Part shown: one piece after another, positions 1 to 8,537 of the stretch
How positions within the stretch are numbered: position 1 is the first letter of the stretch
Layout: each line of letters starts with the position of its first letter
Position numbers and translations under genes: made by a program
Assembly: GCA_014654705.1 (NCBI GenBank)
Contig: JACVZY010000051.1
Span: forward strand, 62,001-126,000
Source: Ignavibacteria bacterium
GTDB lineage: Bacteria; Bacteroidota; Ignavibacteria; Kapaibacteriales; UBA4661
Direction of reading: 5' to 3'
Length of the DNA stretch: 64,000 nucleotides
Notes under the pieces: generated by a model
What the model saw: the letters and a program-made list of their open reading frames with translations, nothing else
Databases searched by the model: none
Told to the model about the DNA's origin: nothing

Positions 1-155
1 GTATCGTGCAAAGTGCCCAAGCTGGCGTAAAGTTTGGAGAGAAATTCGGACACGGAGTGCTGCTGTCTGCCTATTGGTACGACGGGAAAAGCCTGCACGG
101 TATGTTCTACAACCAGCGTGACAGCTACATCGGGATAGGTTTCCAGGTCGAGTAG
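1..155 (+). CDS. C-terminal end of a probable outer-membrane protein (partial)
   Basis: The reading frame is open from base 3 to a TAG at 153-155 and enters from outside the window, so only about 50 residues are visible. The segment alternates hydrophobic and polar residues, is rich in Gly and aromatics, and ends in YIGIGFQVE. This resembles a last beta-strand of an outer-membrane barrel, although the final residue is Glu rather than the usual Phe. Its stop faces the rlmN stop 11 bases away, so the two genes converge. The family cannot be named from this fragment. Confidence 0.6.
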   Translation, partial: IVQSAQAGVKFGEKFGHGVLLSAYWYDGKSLHGMFYNQRDSYIGIGFQVE

Positions 156-166
156 TTCGGTGCAGT

Positions 167-1312
167 TTATGCAAGTGGCATTTCCACATTTGACAGCGCC
201 AGCTGCCCACACGCCGCATGGATGTCTTTCCCACTGGAAGAGCGAATCATTACCGTAACATCAAGGTCGCGTAAACGCTGGATAAATGCCTGAAATTTTT
301 CGGGGGTAGTGGCGCGGAGACTGGCAGAAACGCCGTCGGGATTGGTGAAATCAATCGGGTGGAAGGGAATGACGTTGATTTTGGAGGGAACACGCCGCGT
401 GATGCGCTGCAAACGCCGTGCGTCTTCCTCGCTGTCGTTCAAGCCTTCGAAAAGAATGTATTCGTAGGTAACGGGACTGCCGGTTTTGCGGTAGTAGTAT
501 TCAAGCGTGTCGCCGAGTTCGCGGAGATTGTGTTTTTTGTTGATGGGCATAAGTTTTGTGCGCAAACCGTCAGTCGTTGCATGGAGCGAAAGCGCGAGTT
601 TGATAGGACGCTTCTCATCCGCCATGCGTCTCATTCCCTCGACCATTCCTGCTGTTGAAACGGTGATGCGGCGTGCACCTAAAAGCTGTACGTCGTCATG
701 GGTGAGGATTTCGACGGCTTTCATCACATTGTCATAATTCAGCATTGGTTCGCCCATGCCCATAAACACAAGGTTTGTGATCGGCTTATCGGTGTGCTGC
801 TGTGCTTGAAGGAATTGCTCTACAATTTCTCCTGTGGTCAAATTACGCTTCATTTTGAGCGATGCAGTGGCGCAAAATTTGCAATTCAGCGCACAGCCAA
901 CTTGCGTAGAAACGCAGAGTGTGAGACGCTTAGGAACACCATCTTCTTCAACTGATTCGCTGGGAATAAGCACTGTTTCGATTTCGCGTCCGTCGGAGAG
1001 CCGAAAAAGAAATTTTTTCGTGCCATCGGCAGACTCTTGTAGGCGTGAGGGGGCAAGGGGATGTATGTCAGCAACCCCGCTCAGATGCTTACGGAGCGAT
1101 GCCGGAAGTTCAGTCATGTCGTCAAAGGAATGCGTTTGCTGGGCGTAAAGTCGCTTGAAAACTTGCTGGGCGCGATATTTGGGTTCACCGATGGAAACAA
1201 AAAATTCCGCTAATTCATTTGGAAGCAAACCTTTGAGTGATTGCTTCGGTTCTGTTGGCGGGGTACTTAGTGGAGAGTTTGATGTGTTAATGGTCATGGG
1301 CTGCTGGGGCAA
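167..1312 (-). CDS. rlmN: Dual-specificity 23S rRNA/tRNA adenine-C2 methyltransferase RlmN
   Basis: Radical SAM enzyme that methylates C2 of A2503 in 23S rRNA and of A37 in some tRNAs, in the cytoplasm. The CxxxCxxC cluster ligands are C140, C144 and C147. The GMGEP S-adenosylmethionine-binding stretch follows near 185-189. The second catalytic cysteine, the methyl carrier, is C368 in the DIHAACGQ segment. The 381-residue length fits the family. The first 20 or so residues are Pro/Ser/Thr-rich and not conserved, so translation could begin at Met6 instead. It lies 28 bases downstream of the sigma-54 regulator on the same strand and may be co-transcribed with it, though no functional link is known. 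Confidence 0.96.
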   Translation of the reverse strand: MPQQPMTINTSNSPLSTPPTEPKQSLKGLLPNELAEFFVSIGEPKYRAQQVFKRLYAQQTHSFDDMTELPASLRKHLSGVADIHPLAPSRLQESADGTKKFLFRLSDGREIETVLIPSESVEEDGVPKRLTLCVSTQVGCALNCKFCATASLKMKRNLTTGEIVEQFLQAQQHTDKPITNLVFMGMGEPMLNYDNVMKAVEILTHDDVQLLGARRITVSTAGMVEGMRRMADEKRPIKLALSLHATTDGLRTKLMPINKKHNLRELGDTLEYYYRKTGSPVTYEYILFEGLNDSEEDARRLQRITRRVPSKINVIPFHPIDFTNPDGVSASLRATTPEKFQAFIQRLRDLDVTVMIRSSSGKDIHAACGQLALSNVEMPLA

Positions 1313-1340
1313 AATCGGTCAGGGTATTCGGCGAGGACTA

Positions 1341-3026
1341 TCACGAAATACCGTATTTTTGGAGTTTCCTGTAAAGCGTCGCAGAGCTGATTCCAAGGAG
1401 CTTTGCAGCCTTTTCGCGGTGCCCGCCGGAGGCTTGGAGCGCGGCAACAATTTCTTGGCGGGCGCGTTCGTCCTCTGCACGGCGCAGGGAAAACTGGGTA
1501 TCTTCTTCCGAAAGTGCTGCTTCTCCGTTTTGTGCTTGCGGAATATCCAGACCACCCGATGGTGGCAGTGGGAAAGGCGCGTAGCCGCTTTGATTGTACC
1601 CGTTTTGGTTATACCCATTCTGGTTGTACCCATTTGGGTTGTACCCATTTGGGTTGTATCCGTTAGGATTATACCCATTCGGCACATAGCCCTGTGGAAG
1701 ATACATCGGCTGGGCATTGTAGGCGTAAGGCTGTCCATTTGGCAGAAAGCCGGGTTGATAACTCGTTGGGAAGCCACCTGCGGTCGTCGTCGGGTAGTTT
1801 GCCGGATAGGGCTGCATTCCGTAGTGTTGCTGCTGAGGATGGCTCTGGAACTGGATGTCGTCGAGTTCCGGTGTGAGCAAATTCGGCGTGAGCATAGTGG
1901 ATGAACAAAGCACCACTGCCCGCTCTATAGAATTGCGCAGTTCGCGAACGTTCCCTTTCCAGCGCCGTGCAGACAGAGCGCGAAGGAAATCAGGGTTTAA
2001 GCCGAGAACATTTTTTTGATATTTTGCAGCGAACATCGTGAGAAAGTATTGCGCCAAAATTTCAATATCTTCGGGGCGTTCACGGAGAGAGGGCAGAATA
2101 ATCGTGAAGCCCTCCAAGCGATAGTATAAGTCTGCGCGGAAGCGCCCCGCGTTTATTTCTTCTTGGGGATTCACATTGGTAGCAGCAATGACGCGAAAGT
2201 CCACATCAATAAGGTCGGTCGAGCCGACGCGCCCGAATTTGCGGGTCTCCAAGACGCGGAGCATTTTGGCTTGGAGCGCCATCGGCATCTCGCCGATTTC
2301 GTCCAGAAAGAGTGTTCCTTCGTGTGCTTCTTCGATGAGTCCTCGCTTGTCGCGGACAGCACCGGAGAACGCGCCTTTTGTATAGCCAAAGAGTTCCGAT
2401 TCCAACAAGTCTGCAGGAATAGCGCTGCAGTTGAGCGCCACAAACGCTTTTTTCGCACGGGTGCTGGAATTGTGAATAGCACGAGCAAAAACTTCCTTTC
2501 CCGTACCGGTCTCACCCAGAAGCAGCGTTGGAATATCGGTGTGGGCAGCGTGCCGTGCCATCTGAATAGCGTCCTGCAGCGCAGGAGCTACACCGATAAT
2601 TGCGCCAAAGGCATCTTGCGAGACAAGCTGCTTTTGCAATTCTTTCACTGCTAATTGAAGTTGTGATTTTTCGGCGGCACGAGCAATAGTGAGCAAAAGC
2701 TGTTCTTGGTCGCCGGTTTTGAGAGCGTAGTCGAATGCACCATTTTTCATTGCCTCCACGCCGTCTTTGACTTCCGCATGAGCCGTCAGAACGACAACTT
2801 CGGTCGCCGGCGAAATTTCCCTGAGATGCCGCACAAGCTCAATTCCGTTTGTGTCCGGCAGATGCACATCAGCAATAGCAACAGCGAATAAAGACTTTTG
2901 GAGTTTTTCTAAGCCTTCTTCGCCGGTTTGCGCAATCGTTACGTCGTAGCCTTCCAACTCAAACAAGTCGGCAAGTAAACGTGATAAACGCTCATCGTCA
3001 TCAATCAAAAGAATTGTTTTATTCAT
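1341..3026 (-). CDS. Sigma-54-dependent response regulator (NtrC/AtoC type) with a pentapeptide-repeat linker
   Basis: Transcription activator of RNA polymerase-sigma54. Residues 1-120 form a receiver with phospho-acceptor D53 and acidic residues D9-D11. Residues about 140-385 form an AAA+ domain with Walker A GETGTGK (171-177), a sigma54-contact loop reading GAFSGA (218-223) instead of the usual GAFTGA, and Walker B FLDE (240-243). Residues 525-561 form a Fis-type helix-turn-helix. Between AAA+ and HTH lies an unusual Pro/Gln/Asn/Gly/Tyr-rich linker of about 130 residues. It contains seven consecutive five-residue units of the form NPNGY or NQNGY (448-482). No histidine kinase is adjacent, so it is an orphan regulator. 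Target genes cannot be deduced here. Confidence 0.93.
   Translation of the reverse strand: MNKTILLIDDDERLSRLLADLFELEGYDVTIAQTGEEGLEKLQKSLFAVAIADVHLPDTNGIELVRHLREISPATEVVVLTAHAEVKDGVEAMKNGAFDYALKTGDQEQLLLTIARAAEKSQLQLAVKELQKQLVSQDAFGAIIGVAPALQDAIQMARHAAHTDIPTLLLGETGTGKEVFARAIHNSSTRAKKAFVALNCSAIPADLLESELFGYTKGAFSGAVRDKRGLIEEAHEGTLFLDEIGEMPMALQAKMLRVLETRKFGRVGSTDLIDVDFRVIAATNVNPQEEINAGRFRADLYYRLEGFTIILPSLRERPEDIEILAQYFLTMFAAKYQKNVLGLNPDFLRALSARRWKGNVRELRNSIERAVVLCSSTMLTPNLLTPELDDIQFQSHPQQQHYGMQPYPANYPTTTAGGFPTSYQPGFLPNGQPYAYNAQPMYLPQGYVPNGYNPNGYNPNGYNPNGYNQNGYNQNGYNQSGYAPFPLPPSGGLDIPQAQNGEAALSEEDTQFSLRRAEDERARQEIVAALQASGGHREKAAKLLGISSATLYRKLQKYGIS
1581..1685. repeat. 15-bp tandem repeat (about seven units) inside the response-regulator gene
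   Basis: Seven 15-bp units in register: 1581-1595, 1596-1610, 1611-1625, 1626-1640, 1641-1655, 1656-1670 and 1671-1685. The units at 1626 and 1641 are identical and the rest differ by a few bases. Each unit is five codons, so copy-number change keeps the reading frame. On the minus strand the units encode the NPNGY/NQNGY linker repeats. Confidence 0.93.
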
Positions 3027-3103
3027 GGTCTCCTCAGACTTGCCAGCGCGGGGGTAAGATATTCACTTGGGTTATCACTCAGTCCAGATACACATTGGCT
3101 CCA

Positions 3104-3130
3104 TAGGCGTTTCTAGGCGTTTCTAGGCGT
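3104..3130. repeat. Short 10-bp direct repeat (about 2.7 units)
   Basis: The unit TAGGCGTTTC occurs at 3104-3113 and 3114-3123, and its first seven bases again at 3124-3130. It lies 78 bases upstream of the start of the sigma-54 regulator, in an otherwise AT-rich intergenic stretch. It could be a regulatory repeat or simple slippage. No known binding motif was recognised. Confidence 0.6.
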
Positions 3131-3245
3131 GTTAATGAATAAGACGTTGGGAACGGAACTAATATCATTGACACAGAACGTAGCCCACAAAGTTATGAAA
3201 AAAAATGGTAATTCGTCAGGGTATTCTTGCGAGGGCAGTAATTTT

Positions 3246-3428
3246 TCACAATGCTTTGTTTTCCTCGTAATCACACGAAGGAGCTATTGGTAATTTTCCT
3301 GAATTGGTAATAATGGAAACTTTGTCCTTGCTATAAATTGCTTCTTTGTCAGTCATACAAAATTCAATATCTTGCGTACCATTGTTTATACACTGCTGTT
3401 TCTGCACTGCGTTTTTAGGTTGAACCAT
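3246..3428 (-). CDS. Small hypothetical protein (60 aa) with a strong ribosome-binding site
   Basis: A 60-residue polar ORF with three Cys and no membrane segment or signal peptide. The start is supported by a strong Shine-Dalgarno on the minus strand (AAAGGAGA, positions 3444-3437) eight bases before the ATG at 3428. Many neighbouring genes lack such a site. It is divergent from the DUF3667 gene and shares an intergenic region of about 118 bases with it. The surrounding DNA is AT-rich compared with the rest of the window. I recognise no family. The size and lone Cys residues would permit a peptide or toxin/antitoxin-like role, but nothing nearby supports that. Confidence 0.5.
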   Translation of the reverse strand: MVQPKNAVQKQQCINNGTQDIEFCMTDKEAIYSKDKVSIITNSGKLPIAPSCDYEENKAL

Positions 3429-3546
3429 GGGTAATTTCTCCTTTTATCTATGAAACTGCTGTGAAGTAGTTCTCGTTATACTCATCGTAACAGAGACGCA
3501 TAAACAGAACTTTCAGTACCACTTTATCAACTGAGTGAGTTTAGGT

Positions 3547-4686
3547 ATGGAAAAGAAAACAGGACGGATAATTATACGCAAGACGCTCTTTGCTATGCTT
3601 TGGAGCATTGTATTCTTCGTTATTACTTCGACATGCTGCCTTATCTACTTTTCTTCAACGGCATACGATTTTGCTGAAGTTGATATTATGGGTGCTGGGC
3701 TGGACGACAGTGGTCACCCTACGAAAGTAATACAGATGGACGACCGCAGTACAATGGCAAAAGTGTACTATGGCTACATGACTATGCAGGATTCGGATAT
3801 TTTCTTAGGACTGTTTCTTTTCAGTATTGTCGTTTCTGCCTTTGGTGCATATGTGGGGATTCTGCCCGGCACCGATAATGAAAGTCTTGCTGAGATGCAC
3901 AAGAAATCTGAGCAAGAAAATATCTCTATATTTTTGCTCTCCCCGAAGTGTCCTAATTGTGGCGAAGAGGTATTCGGAAACTTCTGTGGTAACTGCGGGC
4001 AAGACAGGAAAGCCGCGCAAGAGCTAACGCTCTCAAATTTTATCCGCCATTTTGTTCCTGAGATTTTGAACATTGATGCAAAATTCTTTCGGACATTGCG
4101 CATTCTTCTCACAAAACCCGGTTTCTTGACGCTTGAATACTTGCAAGCTCGCCGAGAACGCTACACCCTGCCAACGCAGATGTATTTCGTAGTGGCGGCT
4201 GCATTCTTTCTCGTGAGTACGAACCTTGACCTGAGTACTGAAGCGCTCTTGAGCCAACCCGCAATCGCTAGTCGCGTGGCGGAAAAAGCAAAAATCAATA
4301 ACAAACCCATTGAACTTATCAAGCAGCAAGTGGACGATACGCTTGAAAATTATATCCCATTTTATACGTTCTTTATTGTTATTGCTTTCGCTTTTTCCTT
4401 GAAAGTCATTTATCCGAACTGGTATTACGTTGAACATTTGATATTTTCGCTGCATTTTATTACATACTTTTTGCTTCTTTGGATGGGACTTGTACTCATA
4501 GCAAGCAAAATACCTGCGCTCGAAGCGCTCGGTCCCGTGTTGCCGCTCCCCTATCTTTACTTTGCCCTCAGAAACACACAGGCAAAGCGAGTGGGTTGGC
4601 GATTTATTCCTATAACGTTCTTCTTCCTTTTTCTCTTTTTCTTTTACGTCGCCTTGACCATGTCGCTTCTGTTTTTCTTTTTGTAA
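3547..4686 (+). CDS. DUF3667-type zinc-ribbon membrane protein
   Basis: Inner-membrane protein of unknown function. I use the ATG at 3547, because the frame's GTG at 3535 adds only four residues. Two hydrophobic segments come first (around residues 15-40 and 75-100). A four-Cys zinc ribbon follows (CPNC...CGNC), then the conserved region running through an IDAKFF motif, and then four C-terminal hydrophobic segments, the last very Phe-rich. The ribbon and following region match DUF3667, common in Bacteroidota. Most family members I know begin directly with the ribbon, so the N-terminal two-helix extension of about 130 residues is unusual. It is followed 78 bases later by the coiled-coil gene on the same strand. 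Confidence 0.8.
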   Translation: MEKKTGRIIIRKTLFAMLWSIVFFVITSTCCLIYFSSTAYDFAEVDIMGAGLDDSGHPTKVIQMDDRSTMAKVYYGYMTMQDSDIFLGLFLFSIVVSAFGAYVGILPGTDNESLAEMHKKSEQENISIFLLSPKCPNCGEEVFGNFCGNCGQDRKAAQELTLSNFIRHFVPEILNIDAKFFRTLRILLTKPGFLTLEYLQARRERYTLPTQMYFVVAAAFFLVSTNLDLSTEALLSQPAIASRVAEKAKINNKPIELIKQQVDDTLENYIPFYTFFIVIAFAFSLKVIYPNWYYVEHLIFSLHFITYFLLLWMGLVLIASKIPALEALGPVLPLPYLYFALRNTQAKRVGWRFIPITFFFLFLFFFYVALTMSLLFFFL

Positions 4687-4764
4687 GAAAACAGCGAGGA
4701 CGGCACGCATTTACCAACAATTCGCAGAATCTCTCGGAACTTTATCATTTCAACATATAGCGCT

Positions 4765-5679
4765 ATGAAAAATCGCATTCTCATTTTTTTGTTTTTTGTC
4801 TTTGCTGTTGTTGCCGTTGCTATCATCGGCTCGTTGCTTAAAGCACGCTCCGACCAGGCGAAAAAACTGGAAGTCCAAAGCCGCGACTTGATACAGTTCA
4901 CAGAAGAGAAAGATAGTATTGCTCAAGTGTTGGGCGATGCTTCGCGTTCAATTGCGAACGTCTATAACCAAGTGTCCAACGTCGCCGGTGCGGTCGCAGT
5001 AACCAAAACACTGGAAAACATTGACAATCTGAACTATAAAAATCAGGTCGCCGGAAAACTTGCCGCAATCAGCGAAGTCGTCACAGGCTACAAACAACAA
5101 ATGAAAACGGCAGAAGACCGCATCGCTACGCTCAAGCAGCGCAATGCCGGATTTGGGCAAAAGCTCACCGTACTGGAAACAACGGTAAAGCAACTGAAAG
5201 CTACGATTGAGCAACAAGAAGCACAAATTGCACAGCTGAACTCTGAGTTAGATATTACTCGCGCCGAACGCGACAAATACAAGGCAGAGGCGCTTGCTAA
5301 AGCGAAGAAACTCATGGAACGTGAAAAAGAACTGACTCTCACACAAGATGAACTTAACACGGCATTTTATATTATCGGTACGACCGATGAACTCAGCAAA
5401 CGGGGATTGATTGAAAAAAAAGGTTCGGTCTTAATCTTCGGTGGTGCGTGGAAACCCAGCGATTCGCTCAAAGTAGATGAGAGCTTTACGAAAATTGACA
5501 TCCGCCAAACATTAGAATTACCGATGAAAACGAAATTTTATCGTATTGTCTCGGCACACGACCAAAAACTTCTTCGTCCGCAACCGAATGAAGCACAAAC
5601 AACTCCCTACACTATCAAAATCAATCGTCCTGAGCGCTTTTGGTCGCAATCGAAAGTGCTGATAATTACAGAAGATTAA
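4765..5679 (+). CDS. Membrane-anchored coiled-coil protein, Bacteroidota-type
   Basis: 304-residue protein of unknown function. A single N-terminal hydrophobic segment (about 4-24) is followed by a long Lys/Glu/Gln-rich coiled coil (about 25-195). A globular C-terminal part starts near LNTAFYIIGT and contains FTKIDIR and RPERFW motifs. This layout resembles a widespread Bacteroidota family of predicted anchored coiled-coil proteins, sometimes annotated as adhesin-like. I recall that resemblance from memory and have not tested it. The helix is probably an inner-membrane anchor with the coiled coil in the periplasm. A clear terminator follows the gene. Confidence 0.75.
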   Translation: MKNRILIFLFFVFAVVAVAIIGSLLKARSDQAKKLEVQSRDLIQFTEEKDSIAQVLGDASRSIANVYNQVSNVAGAVAVTKTLENIDNLNYKNQVAGKLAAISEVVTGYKQQMKTAEDRIATLKQRNAGFGQKLTVLETTVKQLKATIEQQEAQIAQLNSELDITRAERDKYKAEALAKAKKLMEREKELTLTQDELNTAFYIIGTTDELSKRGLIEKKGSVLIFGGAWKPSDSLKVDESFTKIDIRQTLELPMKTKFYRIVSAHDQKLLRPQPNEAQTTPYTIKINRPERFWSQSKVLIITED

Positions 5680-5698
5680 GCAATGACAATGTTTTCAA

Positions 5699-5731
5699 GG
5701 AGTGTAAGCCAAAAGTTTACACTCCTTTTTT
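5699..5731 (+). terminator. Rho-independent terminator after the coiled-coil gene
   Basis: A 9-bp perfect stem (GGAGTGTAA, 5699-5707, with TTACACTCC, 5717-5725) with a nine-base loop is followed by a run of T. It lies 20 bases after the stop codon at 5679. Confidence 0.9.
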
Positions 5732-5926
5732 ATTTCCTATCGAGATAGTGTGTACGTCTAGCGCTTCATTACTGACAGCTTGAGCCGCTTTGGAGATTTC
5801 TCCATCTTTTCTGTCTTTTCTATTTCTCCGCTTTTCTTCTTGCTTTTCAAAGCGCTTTCCGTATTTTCGGGAACAAATATTTATCAGCAACTACCAAATA
5901 CCCTCGCCATTTTTTGGGAGACTACC

Positions 5927-8449
5927 ATGGCAAAACGAGCAGCTCAAGCCAACGAAGAAGAACGTATTCCAAGCCCCAATTCCCTCTTTTTTACCGATAG
6001 CGAAGACCCCGATTCCTATTCGCTGGAGAACCAGTTTGCGGAGAATCTCGAATTTCGTTTGGTCAAAGACCGCGAGACGGTCACGCCACAGGATGCGTAT
6101 AAGGCACTTGCGCTCTCCATCCGTGACCGTATGATTCGCTCGTGGATACGCACGCAGCGCGAGTACGACAAGCGCGACGTGAAGAAAGTCTATTACCTAT
6201 CGCTGGAATTCCTCATGGGACGTTTGCTGGGGAATGCGCTCACCAATATGAATTACCGCGACGAGTGTAAAGACATTATGAAGGCGCTCGGCTACGACCT
6301 TGAAGAAATCCGCGACCTTGAGCACGACATGGGCTTGGGTAACGGTGGTCTTGGGCGTTTGGCGGCGTGTTTTCTGGATTCTATGGCAACACTTGAACTT
6401 CCGGCATTTGGCTATGGTATTCGTTATGAGTATGGTATTTTTAAGCAAGAAATCGAAAATGGTTATCAAGTAGAATATCCGGATAACTGGCTTCGCTACG
6501 GCTCTCCGTGGGAGGTAATGCGCGAAGACTTCACCTACCGCGTCAAGTTCGGCGGACGCGTAACGAGTTACACCGACGAGCGTGGAAATATGCGCTTTTC
6601 GTGGGTGGACACTGAAGACGTACTCGCTGTGGCGTATGATGTACCCGTGCCGGGCTATGGCAATAATACGGTTAATAGTCTCCGCCTGTGGCAAGCCACT
6701 GCCACACAGGATTTTGATTTTAAGGCATTCGATAGCGGCGATTATATGGGGGCAGTGGAAGGCAAAAGTGCTACCGAAACGATTTCCAAAGTCCTGTATC
6801 CAAATGATAGCACCGTTGCGGGTAAGATACTGCGGTTGAAGCAGCAGTATTTCTTCGTGGCTGCGAGCCTGCATGATATTGTGGCGAACTACAAAAAAGT
6901 TCACAAAAATTTTGGCGCGTTCCCGAATAAAATCGCTATTCAGCTGAACGATACGCATCCTTCTATTGCCATTCCTGAACTCATGCGGATTTTGCTGGAC
7001 GAAGAGGGCTTAGGATGGGACGAGGCATGGCATATAACGACAAACACTTTTGCCTATACAAATCACACCGTACTCTCAGAGGCTCTTGAACGCTGGTCTG
7101 TGAGCTTTTTTGAGCAGCTTCTGCCACGCCATTTGCAAATTATTTACGAAATCAACCACCGCTTTTTGAAAATGGTGCATACCTTTTACAGCGAGAACGA
7201 TCCAATTATCTCTCGTGTTTCGATTATACAAGAAGGCGACCATAAAGCGGTGCGTATGGCGAATTTGGCAATTATCGGTTCGCACTCTGTGAATGGTGTT
7301 GCGGAGCTGCATACGAAGATTTTATGTAACGAACTCTTTAACGATTTCTATCGCTTGCATCCGCAGAAGTTCAACAACAAAACTAACGGCATCACGCAAC
7401 GGCGCTGGCTCAAAAAAGCTAATCCGCCGCTCGCAGACCTTATCACAAGCCGCATTGGGGACAAGTGGATAACAAATCTTGACGAATTGCGGAAGTTGGA
7501 AGATTTTGTGCAGGATGACGCATTTTGCGATGAATGGCGCATTGCCAAAAATCTCGCCAAGCAGCGTCTTATTGAGTACATCTACATCCAAAATGACTAC
7601 GAAACCCGCATCAATCCTGATTCAATTTTTGATAGCCAAGTCAAGCGTCTGCACGAATATAAACGGCAGCTTTTGAATGCGCTCCATACTATTTCGCTGT
7701 ACAATCGAATCAAGGACAATCCTAAGGGCGATTTTGTGCCCCGTACGGTCTTCTTTGCAGCCAAGTCCGCACCCGGTTATGCAATGGCGAAGAATATCAT
7801 CAAGCTCATCAATTCTATTGCTACCGTCGTCAACAACGATCCCGATGTCGGCGACCGCCTGAAGGTCTTTTTCCTGAAAAACTATTCGGTGTCGCTTGCA
7901 GAGCGCATTATTCCTGCTTCCGACCTTTCTGAGCAGATTTCTACTGCCGGACTGGAAGCAAGCGGTACGGGAAATATGAAATTTCAATTGAACGGCGCAT
8001 TAACAATCGGTACGATGGACGGCGCAAATGTAGAAATACGCGAAGAAGTCGGCGATGAAAATATCGTTATCTTTGGCTTGCTGTCCGACGAAGTTGCCGC
8101 CCTGCGCTCCAGTTACAATGCGTGGGATTACTACAACGGGAATCACGATTTGAAGCGAGTTCTGGATATGATACGTGATAATTACTTCTCGCGCCACGAA
8201 CCGGGTATTTTTCAGCCAATTGTGGATTCGCTTTTGCGCGATGGCGATAAGTACTTGGTTTGCGCCGATTACGCCGCGTACATTGAGGCACAGAACCGCG
8301 TGAACGAAATGTGGCGTAACCCTGCTGAGTGGACGAAAAAATCTATTCTGAACACTGCCCGCAGTGGAAAGTTCTCCAGCGACCGCACCATCCGCCAGTA
8401 TGCCGATGAAATTTGGCGTATTAAGCCGGTGAAGATTGATGTGGATTAG
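5927..8449 (+). CDS. glgP: Glycogen/starch phosphorylase (GT35)
   Basis: Cytoplasmic enzyme that releases glucose-1-phosphate from alpha-1,4-glucan using phosphate and pyridoxal phosphate. The PLP-binding lysine is K685 in the conserved SGTGNMKF block. The frame is open from 5780, but the first 49 codons are hydrophobic and unlike the family. I choose the ATG at 5927, which has GGGAG six bases upstream and gives 840 residues, the usual family size. All standard landmarks are present, including YLSLEFLMGR and GNGGLGRL. It is a single gene after a terminator. A cytoplasmic alpha-amylase at 58011-59351 probably acts on the same polymer, although no synthesis genes are in view. Confidence 0.96.
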   Translation: MAKRAAQANEEERIPSPNSLFFTDSEDPDSYSLENQFAENLEFRLVKDRETVTPQDAYKALALSIRDRMIRSWIRTQREYDKRDVKKVYYLSLEFLMGRLLGNALTNMNYRDECKDIMKALGYDLEEIRDLEHDMGLGNGGLGRLAACFLDSMATLELPAFGYGIRYEYGIFKQEIENGYQVEYPDNWLRYGSPWEVMREDFTYRVKFGGRVTSYTDERGNMRFSWVDTEDVLAVAYDVPVPGYGNNTVNSLRLWQATATQDFDFKAFDSGDYMGAVEGKSATETISKVLYPNDSTVAGKILRLKQQYFFVAASLHDIVANYKKVHKNFGAFPNKIAIQLNDTHPSIAIPELMRILLDEEGLGWDEAWHITTNTFAYTNHTVLSEALERWSVSFFEQLLPRHLQIIYEINHRFLKMVHTFYSENDPIISRVSIIQEGDHKAVRMANLAIIGSHSVNGVAELHTKILCNELFNDFYRLHPQKFNNKTNGITQRRWLKKANPPLADLITSRIGDKWITNLDELRKLEDFVQDDAFCDEWRIAKNLAKQRLIEYIYIQNDYETRINPDSIFDSQVKRLHEYKRQLLNALHTISLYNRIKDNPKGDFVPRTVFFAAKSAPGYAMAKNIIKLINSIATVVNNDPDVGDRLKVFFLKNYSVSLAERIIPASDLSEQISTAGLEASGTGNMKFQLNGALTIGTMDGANVEIREEVGDENIVIFGLLSDEVAALRSSYNAWDYYNGNHDLKRVLDMIRDNYFSRHEPGIFQPIVDSLLRDGDKYLVCADYAAYIEAQNRVNEMWRNPAEWTKKSILNTARSGKFSSDRTIRQYADEIWRIKPVKIDVD

Positions 8450-8537
8450 TCGGGGTAGACTTCACATTTTGAAAGTATTTGGCAGAAGCGGCGAAAAATC
8501 GTAAGTTTATGGTTCAAATTTTTCTTCAAACGCCGCT

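Noticed and set aside
3195-3293. A 32-residue plus-strand ATG frame near the small minus-strand gene
   Set aside because: No ribosome-binding site and it overlaps the better-supported minus-strand gene.
5780-5926. N-terminal extension of glycogen phosphorylase
   Set aside because: The 49 extra residues are hydrophobic and unlike family N-termini. The ATG at 5927 has a Shine-Dalgarno.
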